Source of the DNA: Mycoplasmoides fastidiosum
GTDB lineage: Bacteria; Bacillota_I; Bacilli_A; Mycoplasmatales; Mycoplasmoidaceae
Length of the DNA stretch: 64,000 nt
NCBI RefSeq assembly: GCF_024498275.1
Contig: NZ_CP101809.1
Span: 62,001 to 126,000 of the forward strand
Direction: 5' to 3'
The notes beneath the pieces are model-generated. The model did no database searches. It had not been told where the DNA came from and saw only the letters and a program-made list of their open reading frames with translations. Shown here one piece after another: positions 9,866 through 19,645 of the stretch. Position numbers and translations under genes: made by a program. How positions within the stretch are numbered: position 1 is the first letter of the stretch; each line of letters opens with the position of its first letter.

Positions 9866-12727
9866 ATGAAAACCTTTAATAAAATGGTTTTTCAATTATT
9901 GACAATTGAAATGTTCACCTTCCCGTTGTTGGTTATTGGAATGAATGAAAAATCAGATCATTCCTATCAAAATCATAATTTATTTTCCTTAAGAAATAAT
10001 CGTTATGTTCGTCATGCTGTTGATAATGAAATTTTAATTAGACCAATTGAAGAATCTCGCTTTGCTGGTTATGATTTGTATGATACTTTAGAAAATACAC
10101 ATTTGCAATCAGATGTAATAACTGAACAAATTCGAAAAATAGATCAGGAACGAAATGATTATTTACGAAACCGAGCTTCAGAAATTCGGACTATATACAA
10201 TTCAGTAAACCGGAGCGATATTTTTCATCATACTAAATACAAGCGCAGATATTATAAGTTAACATCTGAAGTGTATGCAAATGCTGGATGTTTTATTCAT
10301 TATGGAGTCGGCAACAAATGATACGAATGATGTAAAGACCGATCAAGCAGAATTAAGTATGATACTCAATTATCGACTCCTGAGCTTCCAATTTATTTTG
10401 TTTTATATAAAGAAAATCATCATTCAGAAGTTGGTTTAAACAAATTTGGGTTAAGTTTAAATAATTACGACTGAGATGTTGGAGCTCAAGATTTTAGAAC
10501 AGATGAAGATAGACGATTGGCACGAGAATACGAAATTAACCGAAATGATTTGGTTAACTGATGAAGACCAAATGGAGAAATTAAATATAATGTCATGAAA
10601 GAATTTTATTTTCCGAATTGGTTTAAAAATCAATTATTTAGTTCTCAAGCACTAGAACCAGGTAAAAAATTATTACATACAGCATGAACTGTTCCTTTTT
10701 ATTCAGGATATCAAAGTCGAACTAAAACACAATTGCCTAATTTTGTCGAAATAGGTCAAGAAGCTAAAAGTAAATGAATCAACGATGATTGTGAAAATTA
10801 TGGAAGATTTTCTTATTGTAATCCTACATCGCATCGAATGGTTTGAACTTCATACGGATATCATAACGCAATTAATGCAAGCATTTTTAAAAGTGAGGGT
10901 TATTTAAGACCTTATATGAGTGAATTTATTGCTACTCAAAAAAACCAGAAAAGCGGTAGTTATCAATATCAACATATGCACTTTTTTATTGAACCCAAAG
11001 TTGGATATGGTAACGGAACTTCAACAGTTAAACTAAAAAAATTTTTTCCAACAGGCGTTAGAGATGATGTGTATACTGATGACATTTTTTATTTAAATTT
11101 TGACGATATGTTCATTTTAGAGCCATATTATATGGCTGAAAACATTTATCGAATTCGAGTTAGATTAAATGATCGTTTTTTAAAAGAAAAATATATTGAT
11201 CTACGAAAATTTTTAGCAATTTCTTCTAAACTTAATTTTGAATTAACATACAAAATTCAAGCTCAAAATCGTGATACATCAACTAATTATGTTTCACTAG
11301 GTAAAGCAGGGACATATGACCTAAGAGAATTAATTGATGGCACTATTGTCTCATTTGATCCACGAGGATTAAAAGGTCAAGTGCGAATTTCGGATATCAA
11401 AATGAAAGTTAGTTCCAAAGACTCTAACAATTATCGATTAATTGATTATCGAAATAGTAGCGATTCAGGTTACAATGATTGATCTTTTAGAGTTAAAGGA
11501 GCAAATCATCCTGATTTTGAGTTATCCAGTGATAATTCATTAAGTCGAATTAACTATCGTCTAATTAATGAAATAAACATAGATAATACAAATTTTAAAA
11601 ATTTATATCCCTCTGATTTTTTAAATTATCTTAACTTAAGAAAAATTTTTAGTTTTATTGATGATAGAGGGCTCGTTGATAATCGCAAATTAATTTTTCA
11701 GTTAAGAATAAAAGTTATTCCTAATGATTTAACCGGAGAACTATTATTACAGTATTATGATTTTGCTCGATTACAAAACATGAACTTAAAATTAAGTAAT
11801 TTTAAAAAATTACAAACTATTCCTAATCGTATTGTAATTAATGAAACTGGAGCTAATAGTGATCTTGCTAAACCTGAAAAAATTAAGGAAATGATCAAAT
11901 TAAATAATCCAAATATTGATGAAACAACTATTAATCGATTTAATGTGGAAATTTTGGGCGAAATAAATGATTTTGAACATGAATTTAAAGCTCTAATTAA
12001 ACCAAAAGATCATCGTAATGCAAATGTTCAAAAACAATGAAATGATTTTTATCAAAATCAAGAAATTACTTTTTACAATAATCTGATATTAGCTCCGGAA
12101 GTAAAAACTACTGAACTTGAACATGAACCCGAATGATACACTGAAGATAATATTTGATTAGATTTATTAAGTATTACTCCAGAAATTCAAAATCGTGGAA
12201 TTATCAGATCAGATTTTATTCTCAAGCCAGTTCCTGAAAATAATAAATTAAAGCTACATGTGAGTTTATTAAAAAATAATATGAGCGGAAGCAAGGAATA
12301 TAAATTCAGCTATACTCCTCCCCCACCATCAGAACCTGAAGTTGAAGAAAATAATTTAGTTCTCGAAGAAGAGCAAAGTGAATCAACCAATAATTTGCAT
12401 GAAGAAAATCGAAATGAAGTTGAAGAAAGTGTAAACAATAATTCTGAGAATGAAGAATCAACAATCCCAGGCCCACTACAAAATGATTCACAAACGGTGG
12501 TAAATAAACCGATTGAAAAATTGATAGAAAAAACTAATCCGGAAGAAAAAACACTAGTGCCAACAACAAAAGTTTTACAAAATGATCACGATCAAAAAAT
12601 GACATATGCTTACGGAGCAATTGGTGGATTATCTGGAATTGTAGGACTAGGTGCAGGATTAAAAATAATTAAGAAAATTCGTTTTAAATCTAAAAAACAA
12701 AAGCAAATTAATTTAAAAAGTTCATAA
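9866..12727 (+). CDS. Large surface-anchored protein (953 aa), unknown function
   Basis: Single code-4 ORF with many TGA Trp codons. Signal-like N-terminus: basic MKTFNK then about 20 hydrophobic residues to VIGMN, without a lipobox Cys. A long polar ectodomain of roughly 830 residues follows, rich in Tyr, Asn and Asp. It leads into a Pro run (TPPPPSEPEVEE) and an acidic Glu/Asn-rich spacer, then a Gly-rich membrane helix (YGAIGGLSGIVGLGAGL) and a basic tail KKIRFKSKKQK. This is the topology of a type I surface protein displayed on a stalk. I recognise no domain; an adhesin role is conceivable but unsupported. Good RBS (GGAAAGGAG) upstream. Its 3' end overlaps pth by 20 nt on the other strand. 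Confidence 0.85.
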
Positions 12728-13271
12728 TTTTTTCAGGTTGTTGTTCATCCAAAAACATTTTAACTGCTTGAAAAACTTTTTCAGCCAAAACAGGAATTTC
12801 TAAAAATTGATTTGCATTAAAATTAGATAAAACAAAATTGGAAGTTTCACCAATTTTTGGGCCAATTCCAAATTTAATGCGATGGATATTATTATGACCA
12901 ATTTTATTAATGATATCCATCATACCTTTTTGTCCGCCTGCTGATCCGTTCTTTTTAAAGCGTAAATTACCAAAATTTAGATCTAAATCATCATAAATTA
13001 CAAGAATATCTTTATGAAGAACTTTAAAAAAATTAATCATTTTTTGAACACATTGTCCAGATAAATTCATATAGGTTTGTGGTTTTACTAAAATGACTTT
13101 TAATTGATCACTGTAGTGAAAAACATAACATTCTCCATCAAATTCATTTGTAGAATTTTGAATATTAAATTTTTTAACTAACTGATCAATCATTAAAAAC
13201 CCAGCATTATGACGAGTTTGATGATATTGATATCCTGGATTACCAAGACCAAAAATAATTTTTATTTTCAT
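12708..13271 (-). CDS. pth: Peptidyl-tRNA hydrolase
   Basis: 187 residues. Releases peptide from prematurely dropped peptidyl-tRNA. Present are FGLGNPG (Asn10), TRHNAGF (catalytic His20), QTYMNLSG (Asn68) and IYDDLDLNFG (Asp93). The later GGHNGL motif is GGQKGM here, so the residues equivalent to E. coli His113 and Asn114 are replaced by Gln and Lys, a change in tRNA or water contacts worth noting. Otherwise full length. Convergent with the 953-aa surface protein gene, overlapping it by 20 nt. Confidence 0.95.
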   Translation of the reverse strand: MKIKIIFGLGNPGYQYHQTRHNAGFLMIDQLVKKFNIQNSTNEFDGECYVFHYSDQLKVILVKPQTYMNLSGQCVQKMINFFKVLHKDILVIYDDLDLNFGNLRFKKNGSAGGQKGMMDIINKIGHNNIHRIKFGIGPKIGETSNFVLSNFNANQFLEIPVLAEKVFQAVKMFLDEQQPEKIMNFLN

Positions 13272-13338
13272 AATTAATAATTTTAATTTAAATTAAAAAA
13301 TAAAATCAAGTGCGAATTTATAAATTCATAATATACAT

Positions 13339-13373
13339 AAAAAAAGTCCGTTGAATAATTAACGGACTTTTTT
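13339..13373 (-). terminator. Terminator downstream of tRNA-Arg
   Basis: AAAAAGTCCGTT pairs with AACGGACTTTTT. It lies downstream of the leftward tRNA and upstream of pth. Confidence 0.85.
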
Positions 13374-13394
13374 AAATAGTATTTAAAACTAAAA

Positions 13395-13471
13395 TGGCGC
13401 GCCAGAAGGGACTCGAACCCCTGACCGCAGGCTTAGAAGGCATGTGCTCTATCCAACTGAGCTACTGGCGC
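13395..13471 (-). tRNA. tRNA-Arg(UCU)
   Basis: 77 nt with encoded CCA. Acceptor GCGCCAG/CTGGCGC, discriminator G, D-arm AGCTCAGTTGGATAGAGC, anticodon loop CTTCTAA (anticodon TCT), T-arm GGTTCGAGTCC. The anticodon stem CATGC/GCCTG has a U-C mismatch at pair 29-41, unusual for this tRNA. Confidence 0.95.
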
Positions 13472-13474
13472 AAA

Positions 13475-13503
13475 AAACTAATCGTATATAACGATTAGTT
13501 TTA
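13475..13503 (-). terminator. Hairpin between rpsB and tRNA-Arg
   Basis: AAACTAATCGT pairs with ACGATTAGTTT. In the minus direction it follows rpsB closely; the T tail is short, so it may be a weak terminator or a processing site ahead of the tRNA. Confidence 0.5.
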
Positions 13504-13520
13504 ATAAAAAATTAATGAGA

Positions 13521-14558
13521 TTAATTATTAGGAGCTTCAGATGATTGAGGTTTAGCCTCAGTTTTTTCGCTATGTACTTGTACTTTGGTTGTACGAGTTG
13601 GAGAATAATTATTTCTTTTTCCTCGATTTAAATTGTGGCGTCTTTGAATTTCTGGTAACACAATATCATCAGCGGAACGATAAGCCACAACAGTAGGGTT
13701 ATCGTTTGCATATGCAATAGCATCACCTAAAACGTTAACAATTAAATATGCAGATCGAATAGAAAAATTATTAGCAGGAATAATAAAATCAGCTAATAAA
13801 GGATCGGCATTTGTGTTCGCAACAGCAACAACTGGAATACCAACTTTTTTAGCTTCTAATACAGAATTAATGTCTTCTACAGGATCAAAACAAACTAAAA
13901 CTTGAGGGATTTTAGTCATATTTTTAATTCCGCCATAAAATTTTTCCAATTTATCGCGGTCGCGAGTAAGATCTAATAATTCTTTTTTGGTTCTACCTGC
14001 TTGCAAGCTTTCATCAGCTAATAAAACGTCTAAGTCGTTTAATTTTTTAATTGAGTGTGAAATATGTTTGAAATTTGTTAGAGTTCCACCCAACCATCTT
14101 TGAGTTACATAATATACGCCCACACGTTCAGCAACACTTTTAATTAAGTTACGAACTAATTTATTTTTAGTTCCAACAAAAATAACTTCGCCACCAGAAC
14201 GAACAACATCTACCAAATAACTAAAAGCTTTTTCTAAAAAACCAGTGGTTTTTCGGATGTCAATAATATGATTAAATTTTTTAGTGTAAATGAATGGTTT
14301 CATTTTTGGATTTCATTTATTGGGTTTTAAACCAATATGAATCCCACTATCAATTAATTTAGGAAGCGGAATTAAAGGAACTTCAGATCGTTTTTTCTTT
14401 TTTTCTGAATCTGCAGTTTCATTTGATTCAGAAAAATTATTTGGGTCAGTAGAACTAACTTCTACTTGTTTGGATTCAGTTGAATTAGCTTCCACATTTG
14501 GGGCCTGCTCAGTGTTTTCAGCGTTTACTGATTCAACTTCGGTTTTTAAATTTGTCAT
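13521..14558 (-). CDS. rpsB: Ribosomal protein uS2 with acidic N-terminal extension
   Basis: 345 residues against about 250 in most bacteria. The S2 core starts near residue 64: LPKLIDSGIHIGLKPNKWNPKMKPF (split by a TGA Trp codon), then IIDIRKT, IFVGTKNK, WLGGTLTNFK and GIPVVAVANTNADP. Ahead of it is an unusual acidic, Ser/Asn/Glu-rich extension of about 60 residues; the C-terminus also carries a roughly 45-residue basic and polar tail. The ATG at 14558 is the only start that keeps the core. The usual partner tsf is not adjacent. A long leader with two inverted repeats precedes it. Confidence 0.93.
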
Positions 14559-14586
14559 TAAGACCTCATGTAAAATTTGAGTAGTA

Positions 14587-14685
14587 ATTTGTCTACTTTC
14601 TATTTGAGAAAAATAGACAAATAAAGATCATTTTTTAATTTACAATTAAAGAATCAGTGCTTAAATTTTTGATTAAAAAATGATC
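14587..14685 (-). promoter_or_regulatory. rpsB leader with two inverted repeats (candidate S2 autoregulatory site)
   Basis: In the rpsB transcript a perfect 14-bp pair (14672-14685 with 14626-14639, GATCATTTTTTAAT type) is followed by a second hairpin (14587-14622: TTTGTCTA/TAGACAAA with an inner CTATTT/AAATAG). No T tail follows either one. The second lies shortly before the start codon. Position and conservation of pairing suggest feedback control by S2; inference. Confidence 0.45.
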
Positions 14686-14691
14686 CTTCAT

Positions 14692-14697
14692 ATTATA
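14692..14697 (-). promoter_or_regulatory. -10 element of rpsB
   Basis: Perfect TATAAT on the minus strand just upstream of the structured leader; no good -35 is seen. Confidence 0.55.
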
Positions 14698-14746
14698 CAT
14701 TAGATTTATTAAAAATTTTCAGTACAAATTTGTTTCATTGGAGATT

Positions 14747-16525
14747 ATGAGTAATTTAGAAATAGCATTATTAACAGTTACAGCAATTTTGGCTTTTATA
14801 TTTTTAGTTGTTGGTTTGATTTGATTAGTTGTGCATATTATCCAAAAAAAGGAAAATAAACTATTAATTCAATTCAATGGAATTGAAAATAGTCAAATTG
14901 TTAAACGTGAAAAATATATTAATACAATTACAACAAAAAATAAGCAACTAAAATCAATTGCCGATTTTCTAAAACAATCAATCCAAAGTTTGGAAAGCAA
15001 TATTAAGATTACGAAAAAAAATCTTTTTTTATTGCGTCAAACAAAAACATATTCAGATTTTAAAAATTATAAAAAACAGTTTATTTCAATTAATCAGGAT
15101 ATTCAAAAATTACAAAATGCTATTTCTGAAATTGATAAATATGCTTTAGACTCTAAGGCATTTAAGGAAGATAGTTTAAAACTATTAATTAGTATTAAAC
15201 AAAAATATGTGGAAATTGATAATTTCTACGTTAATAATTTATTACCTGAAAATTTTTATAACGAAGATTTATTTAGATTAATTAAAAGTATTAGGAAATA
15301 TTTACAAAAAATTAATGCTTTAATTAGTGATGTTAATAAAGAAGAATTGGTAAAAAATTTTAGTCAAGTAATTTCAAACCTTTCAGTTTATGCTAAATGA
15401 AATTTAAAAGCATATGAAAATTTGAAAAAAATGAAAAAAATTGCAAAAGTTTTTCCTGAAGCTTGAAAAACTAAAAACCAATTAGTTTTACACTTTTCTG
15501 CAAATGAATTGAAATTAATTAATCAGTGTGATCAATTTATTAACAAAAACTATGAAAAAACTTTGGAAAACATTAAAAGAGGAAGGTTTAATAATTCTGA
15601 AAAAAAAGTTAACACAATGTTAAGAGCAGCTTTTTTTTATGCTGCTAAAGTTAATTTAAACAAACAGGAAACAGCTATTTTAAATCAGCCTATTTTGCTT
15701 GATGAAATTATTAATAAAACTGATTTTATGTTGAAATCCATTATTAAGTGAGCTGGAGCAATTATTCAAAATTGACAAAGTGAAGTAGAAAAATCAGCTC
15801 AAGAAATTTTTACTCAAAATAAAGAATTGAATGAAAAAATTTTATGTCTCAATTCAGCAAATAAACAATTATCACAAGCTAAAGAAGACATGACGAATAA
15901 GACTAATCATGAAATCTTAGAAATTAATTTATCAATTGCTCAATATCTAAAAGAAACTAGTCTTTCATTGGGGACATTAAACGAAAATATTTTTAAAAGT
16001 AATAAAAATTTTCAAGAAATAGTTCAAAAGCAATGAACTCTAAAAATTTTCATGATTCAAATTAACGATTATGCCAAAAAGCTATTGCCCGAAAATAATG
16101 AAATTTACCTTGAAATTCAAAAAAGTGCAAATAAGTGTTCTAAACTTGTGGATAAAATTTTAACAGGTTATGATGTAGCCATAAAAACTCAAGATGAAGC
16201 TAATGCTTTGTCAGAGAATTTAGAGTTATATAAAAAAGTAATTACTAATGCTTTGGGATATCGTTTATTGGCAATCAAATTGTATAAATATTGATTTGTT
16301 TTAGCAAAGAGACATGACAAGTTTAATTCTGCATTTTCTCGCATGATTTTAGAAAATTTAAACGCCAAAAAATGAGAGGATGTTATTTTTGCCTGTCAAG
16401 GGCGAATTGTCAAAATTTCTAACGAATTAACTCGTAAAAATTCCAATTCTCAAAATAAATTTTTCAAATTTTTTGGAATAAATAAACAAAAAACAGCAAC
16501 AACATCAACATCAGAATTAAATTAA
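14747..16525 (+). CDS. EzrA-like membrane-anchored coiled-coil protein
   Basis: 592 residues. One N-terminal membrane helix (IALLTVTAILAFIFLVVGLI), then an almost entirely helical, Lys/Asn/Leu-rich cytoplasmic part of about 560 residues with no globular motifs. Length, the single N-terminal anchor and the spectrin-like helical body match the septation regulator EzrA of Firmicutes, which controls FtsZ ring placement; sequence motifs are too diverged to be sure. Start has GGAG 3 nt upstream. It is the first gene of a rightward run, so a role in division or cell shape is only inferred from topology. Confidence 0.75.
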
Positions 16526-16548
16526 ATTCCATTTGGATTTTTGAAATA

Positions 16549-16577
16549 TTACTTCAAATGAATCCTAAGAGTATAAT
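16549..16577 (+). promoter_or_regulatory. Promoter ahead of the 16633 gene cluster
   Basis: TTACTT (16549-16554), 17-nt spacer, TATAAT (16572-16577). Confidence 0.55.
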
Positions 16578-16632
16578 TAAATAAGTTATTGAAACATGAT
16601 TGTTATAGATTAACAAAAAATGGAAATTCAAA

Positions 16633-16923
16633 ATGAGTTACTATGCAACTGGAAAAATCAAAATAGCTAAACATGCAGTTGTTAGAGCGAAAGAAAGAAT
16701 TCCTGGTTTAAAAAAATTAAGTGATTTGGAATGTGATATTAAGATAAATCAAATTGCCAATGAGGCTTATGAAAGCCGAAATATTTTTATTTTTTCTAAT
16801 CCTGATGAATCCAAGATTTACTATTTAATCGATTCATCTTATTGAGTAAATAATAAACCCATTTGTATGGTCTTTAAAAAATCAGAAAATCTTGTAGTTT
16901 CATTTATTTATGCCAAAAATTAA
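16633..16923 (+). CDS. Small conserved-looking protein with HAxxRxxER motif
   Basis: 96 residues with one TGA Trp. The segment KIKIAKHAVVRAKERIPGL followed by alternating beta-like stretches (NIFIFSN, KIYYLID, PICMVFK, LVVSFIY) recalls the compact DUF4258 / RelE-like fold, in which HA..R..ER is an early signature. No antitoxin partner is seen. Overlaps the next gene by 14 nt, so translation is coupled. The family guess is weak. Confidence 0.65.
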
Positions 16924-17350
16924 AGACTTTTTTATTTCTAGTTTTAATCAATCATTACAAAGATCTTTTTCATTTAATGCCTTTTTTCAAAAATTTAGAT
17001 ATAAAAAAAATCACTTTTTAAAGATTATTAATTTATTAACTTGAAACGATATTAGAAATGTTTTAGGATTAGAATATCGAATTAGATTTTTGACAAGCAA
17101 TAAGATTCGACATTTACTTGAACACCAACAAGCAAAAGTTTTGATATTTATTTATAATGATGAAATAACTAAATTTTATGGATATCACAAAAGCTTCATT
17201 TACATGGATAATGTTTTTGCCAAAAATAATTTAAATGTTTTAGACAAAAAAATGAAATACATTATTTTAGGTTTTTGAAGAAACGAAATGGAACAATATC
17301 GTTTTCTAAAAAACCAAAATTATAAAGTTTTTTTGCAAAAGGAAGAATAA
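16910..17350 (+). CDS. Hypothetical protein (146 aa)
   Basis: Basic, aromatic-rich soluble protein beginning MPKIKDFFISS, with three TGA Trp codons. The middle part (KVLIFIYNDEITKFYGYHKSFIY) looks like two beta strands. No family recognised. It overlaps the preceding gene by 14 nt and ends 3 nt before nusB, so it belongs to the same operon as nusB and rsmE. Confidence 0.65.
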
Positions 17351-17353
17351 ATC

Positions 17354-17764
17354 ATGGAAAGTAATGATAAACAGAATTTACCATTTTGAAAACGTAGAGT
17401 CAACATTATTCAAACAATTTTTGCTGATTTAAGTTTTGCTTTTCCTTTTCATGATTATCAAAGTCGCATTGTTGATTATGATCAGTGAACTAAATTCGAA
17501 ATTGCAGTTTTTGATTATTATTTAAATAACAAATTAGAATTAATGAAAATTTCAGAAAGTTTTTTAAGTAATAAATGAACGCTGCAACGTCTACAAAAAA
17601 CCACATTAGCAATTATTTTGGAAGCAATTTCAGAATTTCATGCGATGCAAACGCCTAAATCTGTTTTGATTCAACAAGCAGTGATAACAGCTCAAAAATA
17701 TTCTGCTAATCAAGATTACAAATTGGTGAACGCGATTTTGGATAATTATTTTAAGAGTTTGTAA
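17354..17764 (+). CDS. nusB: Transcription antitermination factor NusB
   Basis: 136 residues, all helical, read through TGA codons and therefore missed by standard-code ORF finding. RRVNIIQTIFADLSF matches the first NusB helix, and TLAIILEAISEFHAMQTPKSVLIQQAVITAQKY corresponds to the conserved 'ILR.A.yEl....P..vvInEaVelAk.y' region, ending LVNAILDNYFKSL. NusB pairs with NusE (S10) at boxA of rRNA operons. Its stop overlaps the rsmE start as TAATG. Confidence 0.85.
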
Positions 17765-18474
17765 TGCGTCAATTTTTTGTTAAAAGAAGAATCAAAAATA
17801 TTTTTTACTTAGAACTTGATGATGTTTATCATGCTTACAGGGTTTTGCGATTAAAAACCAATGAAAAAATTTTATGTATTTATAACCAACAAAAATTTTT
17901 TTGTAAAGTAACCAAAATTAATTCTAAAGAGGTAGTTTGTGAATTAGTTGAAGAAGTAGCAGTTGCTCAAACTAAACAATATCAAATTACTTTTTATTTG
18001 CCATTAACCAAACAAAAAATTTGGGATTTAATGGTTGAAAAGTTGACTGAATTGGATTGTGATGTTTTTGTGCCAGTTTTGTTTAGTCGTTGTCAAAAAA
18101 ATGATGTAATTCGTATTGATCGCTTAGAAAAAATCATTGAAACTGCCGCAAAACAATCCAATCGAATTAATTTAGCCCAAATTAAACCGCTGATTGATTC
18201 TGAAAGAATGTTTGAAGAATTAGAACGGTACGATTTGGTATTGTTCGCTGATGAACGTTCACGTTTATTAGAGTTTGCACAAATAACCAGAACTCAAATG
18301 CAGAAAACAATTGCTTTAATTATTGGTCCTGCTGGTGGATTTAGTAAAGAAGAATTTGAAATTCTAACTGATAAGGCAATTAGTATAAAATTAAGTAATA
18401 ATATCTTAAGAAGTGAAACTGCAGCAATTGCTTTAATTAATTATTTCTATTTTGCAATAGAGGGTTTGAAATAA
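17764..18474 (+). CDS. rsmE: 16S rRNA (uracil-1498-N3)-methyltransferase RsmE
   Basis: 236 residues, SPOUT methyltransferase. N-terminal PUA-like domain (MRQFFVKRRIKN... HAYRVLRLK), then KIWDLMVEKLTELDCDVFVPVLFSR, and the knot motifs ALIIGPAGGFSKEEF (usually GPEGGF) and LSNNILRSETAAIALI. Translationally coupled to nusB through TAATG. Confidence 0.95.
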   Translation: MRQFFVKRRIKNIFYLELDDVYHAYRVLRLKTNEKILCIYNQQKFFCKVTKINSKEVVCELVEEVAVAQTKQYQITFYLPLTKQKIWDLMVEKLTELDCDVFVPVLFSRCQKNDVIRIDRLEKIIETAAKQSNRINLAQIKPLIDSERMFEELERYDLVLFADERSRLLEFAQITRTQMQKTIALIIGPAGGFSKEEFEILTDKAISIKLSNNILRSETAAIALINYFYFAIEGLK

Positions 18475-19194
18475 ATGAATAGCCGTAAATTAAATTTTAG
18501 ATGAAGAACTTGGTACTGAAATTTTGCACCAATTGCATCAGCTTTCATGATTTCATCATTAGCAATTTTTATGATTTTAATTGCTGATTTAAATGATAGT
18601 TTTTTTGGCGGACTACTATACCCTTTATACATTGCCTTTACTTCACTTATCAGTTTTAGTTTAGCAGTTGCTTATTTATGATTAGCTAATAAAGATTATC
18701 TTTTTCAAAAAAATAAACTAAAGCCTCACCGAATTAAATTTTTGAAAAACGGTTCAATTTTTTTTCTAATTAGCCAATCAGTTTACATGATTGGTTTAAT
18801 CATTAATTTCATCGTGGTAAAAAATTATTATGAATTTAATGGTAGCACTATTGGATTTAGTTTTCCGGGTAATATTTCTGCTGTGGGTTATCTAGGTTTT
18901 TTCATGGCATCAGTTTGTTTATTAAATTTAGGGATGATGATTTACTGAACTTTTTTTCAATTTACTTTTGGTTTTGATATTTTTCAATACGACAATCGAG
19001 ATTACATTGAAGAACTTGTTAAAGCTGAATCCAAAAATAATAAAATAAAAAATTATAATCATTCATGAAACGAAATTGCTGAAAAAAACAAAAACTCTAA
19101 CATTAAATTTCAAAATCCTAAATGAAGTTATTTTGTTAATGATTATTTAAATTCTAAGAAGGAAAATGAAGAAAATGAATCAAATAAAAGTTAA
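18475..19194 (+). CDS. Four-helix membrane protein, unknown
   Basis: 239 residues. Hydrophobic segments near residues 18-38, 45-64, 95-115 and 133-160, then a charged cytoplasmic tail rich in Asn, Lys and Glu. Starts directly after the rsmE stop; its end overlaps the rpiB start by 29 nt. No family recognised. Contains several TGA Trp codons. Confidence 0.75.
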
Positions 19195-19642
19195 AAAAAT
19201 TTATCTTGGTGCTGATCATGCTGGATTTGGTCAAAAAGAATATATGAAACGTTTTTTAAATGAGATTAATTGTTCATTTGAAGATTTAGGTACAGACAGT
19301 TTTGCTGCTTATGATTATCCAGATATTGCTGAAAAAGTTTGTTTAAAAGTACAAAATGATCCGGACAGTTATGGGTTAATTATTTGTGGTTCTGGTGTTG
19401 GAGTTACGATTGCTGCAAATAAATTTCGAGGTATCCGTGCAGCTTTAGTTGATCGTAAAGATTTAGCATATTATGCAGTCGCTCATGACAAAGCAAATGT
19501 TTTATGTTTATCTTCTCGGTTTACAAGTTTTATTGAAAATACCGAGATCACTCAAACTTTTTTAACAACGGAATTTGAAGCAGGAAGACATTGTGCTCGA
19601 ATTGAAAAAATTGAAAAATTGGAAGAAAAGAACGGAAAATAA
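19166..19642 (+). CDS. rpiB: Ribose-5-phosphate isomerase B / LacB-type sugar isomerase
   Basis: 158 residues. IYLGADHAGFGQKEYM, DYPDIAEKV, IICGSGVGVTIAANKFRGIRAAL and ANVLCLSSRF are the RpiB signature segments. Interconverts ribose-5-P and ribulose-5-P for PRPP supply. Two starts are possible (19166 and 19175); AGAAGGA just upstream slightly favours the first. Overlaps the previous gene. Confidence 0.92.
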   Translation: MKKMNQIKVKKIYLGADHAGFGQKEYMKRFLNEINCSFEDLGTDSFAAYDYPDIAEKVCLKVQNDPDSYGLIICGSGVGVTIAANKFRGIRAALVDRKDLAYYAVAHDKANVLCLSSRFTSFIENTEITQTFLTTEFEAGRHCARIEKIEKLEEKNGK

Positions 19643-19645
19643 GAA

